DNA from: SIG603 sp963589785
Lineage (GTDB): Bacteria > Bacillota > Clostridia > Oscillospirales > Acutalibacteraceae
DNA length: 64,000 nt
Reading direction: 5' to 3'
NCBI GenBank assembly: GCA_963589785.1
Contig: CAVAMJ010000002.1
Location: 1-64,000, forward strand
A program made the translations under genes and the position numbers. This document shows positions 8,611 to 17,744 of the stretch, in pieces. Under the pieces are notes generated by a model. It saw nothing but the letters and a program-made list of their open reading frames with translations. It was not told the origin of the DNA and did not search any database. The number at the start of each line of letters is the position of its first letter. Within the stretch, counting starts at the first letter, position 1.

Positions 8611-8648
8611 GCAAAAGTGCCTCTCGCCTAAATAGTGAGGGGCACTTT
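8611..8648 (-). terminator. Terminator after the TSCPD gene
   Basis: Stem AAAGTGCCTCTC/GAGGGGCACTTT (one wobble). On the minus strand it runs into TTTTGCTTTTG. Confidence 0.7.
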
Positions 8649-8669
8649 CTCTTCTATCGTTTGTATTAA

Positions 8670-8921
8670 TCAGTTCTGAGCTGCCTTTGCCTCTTCGAGT
8701 GCAATTGCAAGCTGATCCGGGCAAGATGTCGGCTTGAAGCCACACTTAATGCCCTTGCATCTCTTAACATATTCATCAACGGTCATACCCTTTGCGAGAG
8801 CGCAAACGCCCTGAGTATTGCCGTGGCAGCCGCCGACTATCTTACAATCCTTAATGACGTCTCCGTCAAGCTCTACATGAATTTCTTTTGAACAAACGCC
8901 CTTAGTTTTATAAACGTACAT
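8670..8921 (-). CDS. TSCPD-domain protein
   Basis: Small 83-aa cytoplasmic protein consisting of a TSCPD domain (the namesake TSCPDQLA is at about 66-73), with conserved cysteines and a GGCHGNTQG segment. The domain is otherwise known as a C-terminal extension of some ribonucleotide reductases and as stand-alone proteins of unknown function (TIGR03905-type). The cysteines suggest metal binding, which is inference. The start follows AAAGGAATTACT. It is monocistronic. Confidence 0.85.
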   Translation of the reverse strand: MYVYKTKGVCSKEIHVELDGDVIKDCKIVGGCHGNTQGVCALAKGMTVDEYVKRCKGIKCGFKPTSCPDQLAIALEEAKAAQN

Positions 8922-9035
8922 AGTAATTCCTTTCTGTTCTTTTGTTTTTAAATCTGATACACAACTGATTTCTACCGATTTTGAGGCGATAGAACATCCG
9001 TACTTTGATTATAACAAATTACTCTTAGAAGTCAA

Positions 9036-9818
9036 TCAAATATCTTTGCCATATGATATTTTCTTTCTTGCAAGAAAATATAGCACAAGCGAACCCGCAA
9101 GCAGAAAAGCAAAAATAACAAAATAGCTGACCAAATTCAGTTCATACAAGCCTGTGAACTCTCCGATGTGCAAAATTACAAACGGCAAGCAAACATATCC
9201 GCAAGAGGTTATCGACAAGAAAACTTTTCGTTTAGTTCTGTTCAGCATATACGATAAATGTGTGTTCAGAAAAACAAGTGCCGGAATAAGCAGAACAAAT
9301 TCGATTATCTTTTCAAATGTAAACGCTCCGTGCAAATCCATGAAACTGCATCCGATAATTGATATAATTCCAGAACAAAGTGCCGCAACAGCCGTACAGC
9401 AGACCGAAAAAATGAACACAGCGAAAATTTTAGCATCGTATATTTTAATCGGCTCAGATGTTGTCAGCATCAACAAAGACATGGTGTTGTTTTCCCTCTC
9501 GGAAACGAAACAAGCCGCCGAAGCAATGAACGACACGAGTATCGACAAGAACGAGAGTATAAACGGAGATATAGTTGTTACAAAAATATAATACAGTATC
9601 TGATTATCTGTTGAAAACCTGTCCACGCTGAAATCAATCATACTTAGCTGACCTGTTGTGTCCTTATAAAGGAAAGCCGCCAACATATAAAAAAGCGGGA
9701 CAATCACACTCAAAACAGCAATTATAAACGCTATAAGTGCCGTACAAACTCTTTGGTGAAAGATATATTTGATGTTCAGAGATATTAAATCTGTCATTTT
9801 AGTTTTTTCATCTCTCAT
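9036..9818 (-). CDS. ABC-2 type permease-like membrane protein
   Basis: 260-aa integral membrane protein with about six predicted hydrophobic segments, beginning near residues 22-48 (TALIAFIIAVLSVIVPLFYM). The segment FVSERENNTMSLLMLTTSEP resembles the coupling-helix region after the second transmembrane segment of ABC-2 permeases. Its ATG overlaps the stop of the upstream ATPase-like gene (ATGA), so the two are translationally coupled. Substrate unknown. The pairing with an ATPase that lacks catalytic motifs makes its energy source uncertain. Confidence 0.8.
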   Translation of the reverse strand: MRDEKTKMTDLISLNIKYIFHQRVCTALIAFIIAVLSVIVPLFYMLAAFLYKDTTGQLSMIDFSVDRFSTDNQILYYIFVTTISPFILSFLSILVSFIASAACFVSERENNTMSLLMLTTSEPIKIYDAKIFAVFIFSVCCTAVAALCSGIISIIGCSFMDLHGAFTFEKIIEFVLLIPALVFLNTHLSYMLNRTKRKVFLSITSCGYVCLPFVILHIGEFTGLYELNLVSYFVIFAFLLAGSLVLYFLARKKISYGKDI

Positions 9819-10708
9819 ATATCATTTTCCACCACCTTACAGTAATATTCAAACACATCTTTGAGCGAAACTTTCTTTAGATATGCCTTCGTTATACGGT
9901 TGTCACGAATTGCTATTTCTTTAATTATATCCGATATTTCACTTTCGGAATTAATTTCAATGCTAAACGAACTGTCTTCATTAACTGTATAACTGCCGTC
10001 GTAATCAAGCTTATTGTCAGCTGTGCCAACAACAGCTAAATCATTCAACTCGCAATCCTCGATTATTTTATCAAGTGAACCATATGTTCTGAGAAGCGAT
10101 CCCGTCACAATCAATATTTCATCATCCGGCAAGCAGAGGTTAGGATTCGTTGTGACATTTACAACAGATATGTTTTCTGTATTTTGCAAATAATCTAAAT
10201 ATTCTTTTATCTCCCCCAGTTCATCTTCATCGACACTGTTTAAAGCATCAAGCACAAAAATCACTTTCGGAGAATGTATCACGGACAAGATGAATCGCAG
10301 TTTTAGCTTAGACAATTCATCCAGTTTTCTCACGAGCTTACCCCTTTGTTCCCAAAGTCCGATTTTCTTTAGGAGAAGAGCCGCTCTGTCTTTTATTTCT
10401 TCTTCATCAAAGCCACAATACATCGAGTAAACTATAATATTGCTTCTTACCGAGCTGTCCTCATAAAGACCCGTGTTCAGCGAGACAAATCCGCACAGTT
10501 TCCTCACTACCTCAGGATAATCTCTGCATTCCATGGACATAAGCATTAAATTTCCGCTGTAATTATCCTTGCCTGTCAATACATTGTAGAACGAATTAAC
10601 AGCACTCACACTGTCCGTTAAAATCGAAACAGATTTATTTTCTTCAAGATTGTAGTTAATATCTTTAAGCGAATCGGAAGAAAAAGAATTTAAACTTAAA
10701 GTATTCAT
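9815..10708 (-). CDS. Degenerate ABC-transporter ATPase-like protein (pseudo-ATPase)
   Basis: The 297-aa protein aligns by order of elements with ABC nucleotide-binding domains but lacks the catalytic residues. The Walker A site is replaced by TDSVSAVNSF (31-40), with no GxGK[ST]. The signature is ELSKLKLRF (131-139) instead of LSGGQ. The Walker B stretch FVLDALNSVD (151-160) keeps the aspartate and D-loop but lacks the following glutamate. The H-loop histidine is replaced in VVNVTTNPNL. The frame is intact and overlaps the permease by 4 bp, so it is not a decaying pseudogene. The ATG at 10708 sits 1 bp after the HD-gene stop; a longer frame to 10759 overlaps that gene and is less likely. Role unknown. 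Confidence 0.75.
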   Translation of the reverse strand: MNTLSLNSFSSDSLKDINYNLEENKSVSILTDSVSAVNSFYNVLTGKDNYSGNLMLMSMECRDYPEVVRKLCGFVSLNTGLYEDSSVRSNIIVYSMYCGFDEEEIKDRAALLLKKIGLWEQRGKLVRKLDELSKLKLRFILSVIHSPKVIFVLDALNSVDEDELGEIKEYLDYLQNTENISVVNVTTNPNLCLPDDEILIVTGSLLRTYGSLDKIIEDCELNDLAVVGTADNKLDYDGSYTVNEDSSFSIEINSESEISDIIKEIAIRDNRITKAYLKKVSLKDVFEYYCKVVENDI

Positions 10709-10709
10709 A

Positions 10710-11300
10710 TTAACGATTAACTTCTGATGTACCTTTCTCCAATAAATATGTGGCTTCAAGATCGGCTAAATGAAGCTTTACGGCAAGCGGATAGTCACCA
10801 AAAGCCTTTGATAGTGCAAAGCTTCCGCCTTTTACCGACTCATCAAATCCACCCATATGCCAGCGTATTGCCATTGCCTCCTCGAGACTAAGCTTGACGC
10901 AACGTTCAATTAAAAAAACCGATTTTTCGCCGTGACCATACGGGAATTTATCATCAACAGCATAAAACGGAACCTGTTTCCACTCGCCTGTTTTGGGATC
11001 CTTTTGGTTTCTTACCGATACTGTATAGAAGTTTGCTTTACAAAAATCATGGAGAAGTGCACAAAGAGCAAAGCTTTCTTCGCTGTCTGTTCCCTCTTCA
11101 AAATATCTTTCTCTCAAAACCTTGTAAACATTCAGGCTGTGCATTACAAGTCCACATTCACAAGCTCCGTGGTACTTTGTACTTGCGGGAGCCGTAAAAA
11201 AATCTGTTTTTTCAATCCATTCAAGAAGCTTGTCCGCTCCTCTTCTGGTGATATATTTGTTATATATCTCTATAAATTCTTCCTTATATTTATTTTCCAT
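10710..11300 (-). CDS. HD-domain phosphohydrolase
   Basis: 196-aa metal-dependent phosphohydrolase of the HD superfamily. The motif set H...HD...D is visible in LVMHSLNVYK, LLHDFCKANF and LHLADLEAT, with two more histidines in YGHGEKS and IRWHMGGFD. Such proteins cleave nucleotides or cyclic nucleotides; the substrate cannot be read from the sequence. It heads a tight cluster with the pseudo-ABC ATPase (1-bp gap) and the permease (4-bp overlap), so the three products may act together. Confidence 0.82.
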   Translation of the reverse strand: MENKYKEEFIEIYNKYITRRGADKLLEWIEKTDFFTAPASTKYHGACECGLVMHSLNVYKVLRERYFEEGTDSEESFALCALLHDFCKANFYTVSVRNQKDPKTGEWKQVPFYAVDDKFPYGHGEKSVFLIERCVKLSLEEAMAIRWHMGGFDESVKGGSFALSKAFGDYPLAVKLHLADLEATYLLEKGTSEVNR

Positions 11301-11361
11301 ATTTTAAAACCTTATAAACTAATTGTTAATTTTCTAAAAGATGTATTTTAAAAACTCTTAT

Positions 11362-11395
11362 TTGAAGAAAGAGACAGCTTTTACACTGTCCCTTC
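11362..11395 (-). terminator. Terminator after the isomerase gene
   Basis: Stem AGAGACAG/CTGTCCCT (11370-11377 with 11386-11393), then TTCTTC on the minus strand. Confidence 0.65.
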
Positions 11396-11400
11396 CGTTT

Positions 11401-12243
11401 TTATCCTATTTGTTCTCTCAAAAAATCTCTTGCAAGAATTATATCGGCAGACGGATCATCGCCAACCTCTCGCTCGATTGTCAGGAAGCCCTTGTAACCG
11501 ATGTCCTCAAGAGCCTTCAGATAATCTGTAAAAGGAACCTCGCCCTTTCCAAGCGGAAGCTCGATAAAGGAGTCATCTTCAACGATAACATCCTTGCGCA
11601 GACCATAAACCACCTCGGGATCACGGTAAAAAATTCTCTTGCCGTCCTTAGCGTGAGTATGAACTATATAATCATTGAGTGTATAAACAGCATCGACAGG
11701 GTTGTCGCCTGTGACCATTACAAAGTTAGCGGGATCGAGATTGACCGCAACTCCCTTTGAATGGAGACCGTCAAGAAAGCTTTTCAGTGTAGCCGCCTTT
11801 TCGGGTCCTGTCTCAATAGCAAAATGAGCATTGAGTGAATCGGCATATTCAGCAAGCTGACCACAAGCCGATTCCATTACTGCATAACGCGGATTGCTCT
11901 TATCCTCCGGAACAACACCGATATGAGTTGTAACTATATCAGTCTCAAGATCCTTCGCAAGATCGAGAATTCTTTTTGATTTTTCAACAAGCTCCGAGTT
12001 TAAATCAGGATCGGTAAAGCCCTTGCCCAAGTCGCCGCAAAGAGCTGAAACAACGAGTCCTCTTGATTTAATTTTATCAAGAAGTTCTTTTCTCTGTGAA
12101 GCCGAAAGATTTTCAGGAGCCTGAGCACCTGTGGTTGCGTAAATCTGAATTCCCTTGAAGCCAAGCTCAGCCGCTTTATCCAAAGCCTCGTCAAGCGGCA
12201 GTCTGAAGGACTCCAAAAGTACACCTATTGGGAAATTATACAT
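11401..12243 (-). CDS. Sugar phosphate isomerase/epimerase family protein
   Basis: 280-aa TIM-barrel protein of the AP-endonuclease-2/xylose-isomerase-like family. Metal-binding positions of the fold are recognisable: THIG (about residue 105), an acidic residue in HFAIETGPE, VNLDPAN, the VHTHAKDG segment and a final TIEREVG glutamate. Family members isomerise or epimerise keto-sugars or inositol derivatives; the substrate is not determined. It lies 13 bp downstream of a Gfo/Idh/MocA oxidoreductase, a common pairing in sugar or polyol catabolism. Confidence 0.85.
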   Translation of the reverse strand: MYNFPIGVLLESFRLPLDEALDKAAELGFKGIQIYATTGAQAPENLSASQRKELLDKIKSRGLVVSALCGDLGKGFTDPDLNSELVEKSKRILDLAKDLETDIVTTHIGVVPEDKSNPRYAVMESACGQLAEYADSLNAHFAIETGPEKAATLKSFLDGLHSKGVAVNLDPANFVMVTGDNPVDAVYTLNDYIVHTHAKDGKRIFYRDPEVVYGLRKDVIVEDDSFIELPLGKGEVPFTDYLKALEDIGYKGFLTIEREVGDDPSADIILARDFLREQIG

Positions 12244-12256
12244 AACACTAATCCTC

Positions 12257-13318
12257 TTAATCTCTCTCGTTGAGTGTCAATTCCTTGTGAACATCAGCTG
12301 AATCATAGATAGCCTGCATCATCTGAGCAGTGATGATAACTGTGTCAATATCCGATGCATTCTTCTCTCTTGTGTGGATACACTTTACGAAATCATCAAT
12401 CTCATTCTGATACATATCACGCATAGTAAACTTAGGAGTTGTCTCTGTTAATGCGCCGTACTCTGTGGTATAGAAAGTGAAGTCTTTACCGTAGTGAAGT
12501 CTGATACCGCCCTTATCGCCCATAAAGTCGATATAACGATCTTCTTCTCCGATATTCTGAGCCCATGCACCGTTAAGAGTGATAACAGGGCCTGATGTTC
12601 TGATTAATCCTGTTACGGAGTCGTCTACATCATAAACACCGTCAAACTTTGGAGGTCCAGCCCACATATCTGTGTAAACATAGTTTTCCATATCTTTGCC
12701 AAGCTTACAGAATGTCTCTCCCGAAACGGTGTAGACTTTTGGATCGCCACAACAGTACATGACTATATCAAGGTAATGTACACCCCAGTCAATAAGTGCT
12801 CCGCCGCCTGCAATAGCCTTTGTTGTGAAAGCTCCGCCAAGACCCGGAATCTGTCTGTGTGCTCTGAAGCTTACATATACATGATGAATATTTCCGAGTT
12901 TACCGTCGTCGATATACTTCTTTAATAAGTTTACGCTGTCATTGAATCTGTTGCAAACGCCGATGTTGAGAATTCTGCCCGTCTCGTGCTGAACCTTCTG
13001 CATCTCGAGTGCCTCGGAATAAACTCTTGCCGCCGGCTTTTCGCTCAAAACATCCTTGCCCGCTCTCATAGCGTCAATAGCAATCTGAGCATGAACATTG
13101 TTCGGAGTGCAAATTGAAATTGCCTCAACCTCAGGATCAGCGAGAACCTCGTGATAATCTGTGCATGCTATGCCGGAGCCCTGGCGTGCTACACCAGCCT
13201 CTGCTCTTTCAGGAATGATATCACAGAAATACTTGATTTCTGTTTCAGGATTGTTCATATATGACGGAATATGTGCCGCATTAGCAATTGTGCCACAACC
13301 GATAACTGCAACTTTCAT
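12257..13318 (-). CDS. Gfo/Idh/MocA family oxidoreductase
   Basis: 353-aa NAD(P)-dependent oxidoreductase with an N-terminal Rossmann fold (MKVAVIGCGTIAN), the EKPAA motif that includes the conserved lysine (SEKPAARVYSEAL), and the GGGALIDWGVHYLDI substrate segment with its histidine. I start it at the ATG at 13318, which follows AGAGGTATTATTACA; a longer frame to 13348 adds ten residues without support. It forms an operon with the isomerase. The sugar or inositol substrate is unknown. Confidence 0.9.
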   Translation of the reverse strand: MKVAVIGCGTIANAAHIPSYMNNPETEIKYFCDIIPERAEAGVARQGSGIACTDYHEVLADPEVEAISICTPNNVHAQIAIDAMRAGKDVLSEKPAARVYSEALEMQKVQHETGRILNIGVCNRFNDSVNLLKKYIDDGKLGNIHHVYVSFRAHRQIPGLGGAFTTKAIAGGGALIDWGVHYLDIVMYCCGDPKVYTVSGETFCKLGKDMENYVYTDMWAGPPKFDGVYDVDDSVTGLIRTSGPVITLNGAWAQNIGEEDRYIDFMGDKGGIRLHYGKDFTFYTTEYGALTETTPKFTMRDMYQNEIDDFVKCIHTREKNASDIDTVIITAQMMQAIYDSADVHKELTLNERD

Positions 13319-13369
13319 TGTAATAATACCTCTTTTCCCAAAAAACAAAATGGTTAAAAATACAGCTAC

Positions 13370-13397
13370 ATAATATCATAAATAGGTCAATTGTCAA
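13370..13397 (-). promoter_or_regulatory. Promoter of the oxidoreductase-isomerase operon
   Basis: Minus strand TTGACA (13397-13392), 16-bp spacer, TATTAT (13375-13370). Confidence 0.7.
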
Positions 13398-13421
13398 TAC
13401 ATTATTTACAGTAAAATTTCA

Positions 13422-13460
13422 CAAAAAATGAAGCCCGTCATCGCTTTGATGACAGGCTTC
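13422..13460 (-). terminator. Terminator of the MarR-ABC exporter operon
   Basis: 13-bp stem GAAGCCCGTCATC/GATGACAGGCTTC (one mismatch), then ATTTTTTG on the minus strand. Confidence 0.9.
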
Positions 13461-13479
13461 TATTTGGTTAATTTAGAAT

Positions 13480-15420
13480 TTAGCTAAGCTCAAAAGCGCC
13501 GGTATAAAGCTGATAATACTTGCCGTGGTAATCAATAAGTGATTCATGATTGCCCTGCTCGATAATCTTACCGTGCTCGAGAACTATGATAACATCTGAG
13601 TTTCTGACAGTCGAAAGTCTGTGGGCAATAACGAAAACCGTTCTGCCCTGCATAAGGCTGTCCATACCCTTTTCAATGAGGCTCTCTGTTCTGGTATCAA
13701 TTGATGATGTAGCTTCATCAAGAATAAGTACAGGCGGATCTGCAACGGCTGCTCTTGCAATTGCAATAAGCTGTCTCTGACCCTGAGAGAGGTTCGAGCC
13801 GTCTCCCGTGATAACTGTTTGATATCCCTGCGGCAAATGCGAGATGAAGAAATCAGCGTTAGCAAGCTTTGCCGCTGCGATACAATCATCATCTGTTGCA
13901 TCAAGCTTACCGTAACGGATATTATCCATAACAGTACCCGTGAACAAGTGAGTATCCTGAAGAACCATAGAAAGAGATCTTCTCAAATCGTCCTTCTTAA
14001 TTTTGTTAATGTTGATTCCGTCGTATCTGATTTTTCCGTCAGGAACATCATAGAAACGGTTGATAAGGTTGGTGATTGTAGTCTTACCTGCACCTGTCGA
14101 ACCGACAAACGCAATCTTCTCGCCAACCTTTGCTTTCAGACTGATTCCGTCAAGAACTACCTTATCGGGTTCATATCCGAACACAACATCCTCGAACTCA
14201 ACCTCACCCTTAACAAGAGTATAGGTAGTTGTACCTGTTTCCTTGTGAGGATGCTTCCATGCCCAAATTCCTGTTCTCTCCTCGGACTCAACAAGATTTC
14301 CGTCCTTATCATACTTAGCGTTGACAAGAGTTACATAACCGTCGTCGACCTCAGGTTTCTCATCAATAAGGTTGAAAATTCTTTCAGCACCGGCAAGAGC
14401 CGTGAAGATTGAGTTCATCTGCTGAGTGATCTGTGAAATTGGGTTAGTGAACGACTTTGAGTAGTTAAGGAAAGCCGCAACCGAACCGACATCGAGGTGA
14501 CCGGCGATTACAAGCAATGCACCGACACATGAAAGGAATGCATACTGGATATGCGAGAGGTTGTTAGATACAGGTCCCATAATGGAAGCGTAAATATTAG
14601 CCTTTGTACTGCTCTCTGTGAATGCATTATTAACTGCATCGAAATCTTCTGCAGCCTTTTCCTCGTGGTTGAAAACCTTAACAACCTTCTGTCCGTCGAT
14701 AATCTCCTCGATGAAACCGTTAACGGCACCGAGGTCGTTCTGCTGCTTAATGAAGTAAAGTGCACTTTTTCCACCGATTTTCTTCATTAAGAACATAAGC
14801 AAAACTAAAAATAGGATTACAACAATTGTAAGCTGCCAGCTAGTAACTACCATGGCGATGAAAACACCGAGAATGGTAAGTCCGGAGGAAAAAAGCTGTG
14901 GCAAGCTCTGAGAAATCATCTGTCTCAGAGTATCCATATCGTTAGTATAACGGCTCATGATCTCGCCATGAGGGTTTTTATCGAAATATCTGATTGGAAG
15001 ATCTTCCATGTGATCAAAAAGATCAACTCTAATTTTCTCAAGAGTATTTGCAGAAATCTGGAGCATTAATCTTGAGTAAGCGTAAGATGCAACAACACCG
15101 CAAGCATAAATGATGCCCATTGTGGTGAGAAGTCTTACGCAACCGCTTAAATCAGGATTGGACTGACCTATAAACGGCATGATGTAATCATTAACAAGCG
15201 GCTTAATAAGATAAGAGCTGCCGATTGAAGCTACTGAAGATACAATGATACATCCGGCTACAACAAAAAGCAATGATTTGTATGAACCGACATACTTCAA
15301 AATTCTGCTGATAGTTTTCATCGGATCCTTAGGCATAACCGCAGGGCCTGCCATTCTCGGACCTCCCGGACCACCTGGGCCGCCCGGTTTTCTTGTTCCT
15401 TGATTCATTGGTCCCGGCAT
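13480..15420 (-). CDS. ABC exporter half-transporter, canonical ATPase subunit
   Basis: 646-aa type IV (MdlB/LmrD-like) exporter half with an N-terminal Pro/Gly-rich leader of about 30 residues, six membrane helices (about 45-330) and a nucleotide-binding domain. Walker A GSTGAGKTT, Walker B LILDEATSSID with the catalytic glutamate, and H-loop AHRLSTV are intact. The signature is LSQGQ instead of LSGGQ. About 45 extra residues (near 365-410, with GIWAWKHPH) lie between the membrane and ATPase domains. Its ATG overlaps the stop of the partner gene by one base. Together they should form a heterodimeric exporter of drugs, lipids or peptides. Confidence 0.92.
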   Translation of the reverse strand: MPGPMNQGTRKPGGPGGPGGPRMAGPAVMPKDPMKTISRILKYVGSYKSLLFVVAGCIIVSSVASIGSSYLIKPLVNDYIMPFIGQSNPDLSGCVRLLTTMGIIYACGVVASYAYSRLMLQISANTLEKIRVDLFDHMEDLPIRYFDKNPHGEIMSRYTNDMDTLRQMISQSLPQLFSSGLTILGVFIAMVVTSWQLTIVVILFLVLLMFLMKKIGGKSALYFIKQQNDLGAVNGFIEEIIDGQKVVKVFNHEEKAAEDFDAVNNAFTESSTKANIYASIMGPVSNNLSHIQYAFLSCVGALLVIAGHLDVGSVAAFLNYSKSFTNPISQITQQMNSIFTALAGAERIFNLIDEKPEVDDGYVTLVNAKYDKDGNLVESEERTGIWAWKHPHKETGTTTYTLVKGEVEFEDVVFGYEPDKVVLDGISLKAKVGEKIAFVGSTGAGKTTITNLINRFYDVPDGKIRYDGININKIKKDDLRRSLSMVLQDTHLFTGTVMDNIRYGKLDATDDDCIAAAKLANADFFISHLPQGYQTVITGDGSNLSQGQRQLIAIARAAVADPPVLILDEATSSIDTRTESLIEKGMDSLMQGRTVFVIAHRLSTVRNSDVIIVLEHGKIIEQGNHESLIDYHGKYYQLYTGAFELS

Positions 15421-17147
15421 TATTCTTCAGCTCCTTTCTGCTGTGAGGTATAAATCTCACGATAAACCTCACTGTTCTCCATAAGCTCATCATGAGTTCC
15501 GCTAGCAAGAATCTTTCCTTCGTCAAGAATTACTATCAAATCAGAATCCATAACGGATGTGATTCTCTGAGCAATGATGATCTTTGTAACATCCTTGAGG
15601 TAATCAGACTTGAACGATGCTCTGATCTTGCTGTCGGTTGCGGTATCGCAAGCACTGGTGGAGTCATCAAGTATAAGAACTTTCGGATGCTTCAAAAGTG
15701 CTCTTGCTATGCACAGACGCTGTTTCTGTCCACCAGAAACGTTAACGCCTCCCTGTCCTAAATCGGTCTGATAGCCGTTCGGGAAACTCATAACAAAGTC
15801 ATGAGCCTGTGCTGCTTTACATGCTTCTATAATTTGTTCTTCGGTAGCGTTTTCGTCACCCCATCTGAGGTTATCTTCAATTGTTCCCGAGAAAAGAACG
15901 TTTTTCTGAAGAACCATTGAGACTGCGTCTCGAAGTGTTTTTACATCATATTCCTTTACATTTTTTCCGCCTACGAGAATTTCTCCGCCCTGAACGTCAT
16001 AAAGTCTCGGAATAAGCTGAACAAGAGAGGATTTAGCGGAACCTGTTCCGCCGATAATACCTACGGTCTGACCGGCTTTAATATGAAGGTTGATGTCCTT
16101 TAGGGTCAAGTTGTCAGGATTTTTGCTGTAAGAGAAAGAAACATCCTTAAATTCAATTTCTCCGTCCTTAACATCGTCTTTGCTGTTACCACTTGAAATA
16201 TCAGGAACCTCATCCAAAACCTCTGCAATTCTCTTTACAGATGCCTTAGAAATAACAATCTGCATGAAAATCATGGAGATCATCATAAGCGACATAAGTA
16301 TCTGAGCAATATAAGTGAAGAAGCTCATAAGTGCGCCAGTACCCATGCCGCCGCCAAGAACAATCTTTGCACCGAACCAAGCAACAATTATGTTGCAAGC
16401 ATACATGCAGAACTGCATTACAGGCATTGTCCAAATGACGATTTTCTCAGCAGACAACTGTGTATCCTTAACCTTGCGAACTGCCGAATTGAATTTCTTG
16501 CGCTCAAAATCGCCGCGAACAAAAGCCTTGACTATTCTGATAGCTGTAAGGTTCTCCTGAACATCTGTGTTAAGAGCGTCCATTGCGTTGAGCATTTCGT
16601 TGAACTTAGGAAATGCCATGTTCATGATGATTACCAAAGCAATAGCGATTATCGGAACAAAAACAGTAAACGATAATGAAAGCTTCGGTGAAAGCTTCAA
16701 GCACATGATAATTGCAACAACAAAAGTAATAGGTGCTCTGAACAACATTCTTATGCAAGTTAGAAACGCATTCTGAGTATTGGTTACGTCATTAGTAAGT
16801 CTTGTGATAAGCGAGCCTGTTGAAAACTTATCAACGTTCGCAAACGAAAAAGTCTGCACCTTATCAAAGAGCATCTTTCTTAGGTTTTTCGCAAAACCTA
16901 CACTGGCGATTGAAGAAAATCTACCCGCCATGCAGCCGCAAAACAGAGAGATGCAAGCAAACATGACCATCATAAGTCCATGAACGATAACGTAATGTAT
17001 ATCATTTTGAGTTATACCGTTATCAACAATATTTCCCATAGTTATAGGTATCAAGCACTCCATGATAACCTCGCCTATCATAAGAAGTGGCGAAAGAATG
17101 GTGTACTTTAAGTAACCTTTGACTGCGGGAGCAATCTTCTTAATCAT
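15420..17147 (-). CDS. ABC exporter half-transporter, degenerate ATPase subunit
   Basis: 575-aa partner half-transporter (MdlA/LmrC-like) with six membrane helices followed by a nucleotide-binding domain. The Walker A sequence is GGTGSAKSS, the signature is canonical (VSGGQKQ), but Walker B ends in LDDSTSA, with Asp in place of the catalytic Glu, and the H-loop reads AQRITSV, with Gln in place of His. These changes mark the degenerate ATP site of asymmetric heterodimeric exporters. The start follows GAAAGGAAATAAGTA, 14 bp after the MarR gene. Confidence 0.92.
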   Translation of the reverse strand: MIKKIAPAVKGYLKYTILSPLLMIGEVIMECLIPITMGNIVDNGITQNDIHYVIVHGLMMVMFACISLFCGCMAGRFSSIASVGFAKNLRKMLFDKVQTFSFANVDKFSTGSLITRLTNDVTNTQNAFLTCIRMLFRAPITFVVAIIMCLKLSPKLSLSFTVFVPIIAIALVIIMNMAFPKFNEMLNAMDALNTDVQENLTAIRIVKAFVRGDFERKKFNSAVRKVKDTQLSAEKIVIWTMPVMQFCMYACNIIVAWFGAKIVLGGGMGTGALMSFFTYIAQILMSLMMISMIFMQIVISKASVKRIAEVLDEVPDISSGNSKDDVKDGEIEFKDVSFSYSKNPDNLTLKDINLHIKAGQTVGIIGGTGSAKSSLVQLIPRLYDVQGGEILVGGKNVKEYDVKTLRDAVSMVLQKNVLFSGTIEDNLRWGDENATEEQIIEACKAAQAHDFVMSFPNGYQTDLGQGGVNVSGGQKQRLCIARALLKHPKVLILDDSTSACDTATDSKIRASFKSDYLKDVTKIIIAQRITSVMDSDLIVILDEGKILASGTHDELMENSEVYREIYTSQQKGAEE

Positions 17148-17161
17148 TACTTATTTCCTTT

Positions 17162-17656
17162 CTAATTTTTACTGAATATATTTTCAATCTGCTTTTCAAG
17201 GTCACCGATTACATTGTGTTCAATGATATTCGCTTCCTCTTTTGTTAGATTGATGGTTAGTCTGTCTATCAAACCGCTAAGCTCCTTAAGCTCTTCCTCA
17301 GAAAAGCCCTGATACATTTGAGCGTCCTGCTCATCTCTGATAGAAATACCCTTATCATAAATAAGCTTTCCCTTATCCGTAAGGCTTAAACGCTTGCATC
17401 TTAAATTATCTGGGAATATCTCTTTAATAATAAACCCTGCTTTCTCCATTCTTTTCGTAGACAAAGCAATTGAAGCCGGCGACACGGAGAGTGCCTCCGC
17501 AATTTCTATCTGGGTGCAGCGGGGATGCTGTGAAATGTAACCCAAAATGGGGGTTTGGCTGAAATGAACTCCGAGAGAATCGAGTTCTTCACTTGAATAC
17601 AGCTTCATTACCAAATTAAGCTTGATTAATCTGGCCGTCAGTTCTCTGTAATCCAT
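17162..17656 (-). CDS. MarR-family transcriptional regulator
   Basis: 164-aa winged-helix regulator. The helix-turn-helix is clear in CTQIEIAEALSVSPASIALSTKRMEKAGFI, followed by the wing NLRCKRLSLTDKGK. It heads the operon with the two exporter subunits, an arrangement typical of MarR repressors that sense the exported compound. A candidate operator with three half-sites lies just downstream of its own -10, supporting autorepression. The start follows GAAAGGAGCAAATT. Confidence 0.9.
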   Translation of the reverse strand: MDYRELTARLIKLNLVMKLYSSEELDSLGVHFSQTPILGYISQHPRCTQIEIAEALSVSPASIALSTKRMEKAGFIIKEIFPDNLRCKRLSLTDKGKLIYDKGISIRDEQDAQMYQGFSEEELKELSGLIDRLTINLTKEEANIIEHNVIGDLEKQIENIFSKN

Positions 17657-17681
17657 AATTTGCTCCTTTCATAAATATTAG

Positions 17682-17701
17682 CTTAATTGTTAAGTGCTTA
17701 A
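17682..17701 (-). promoter_or_regulatory. Candidate MarR operator
   Basis: CTTAA-TTG-TTAAG-TG-CTTAA gives three alternating half-sites and two overlapping inverted repeats. It lies directly after the -10 of the MarR-exporter promoter, where a bound repressor would block initiation. Confidence 0.5.
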
Positions 17702-17703
17702 TA

Positions 17704-17732
17704 ATAATAGCACCGTCATTCTTCAATGTCAA
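17704..17732 (-). promoter_or_regulatory. Promoter of the MarR-exporter operon
   Basis: Minus strand TTGACA (17732-17727), 17-bp spacer, TATTAT (17709-17704). Confidence 0.8.
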
Positions 17733-17744
17733 TAGTTTATTTAG

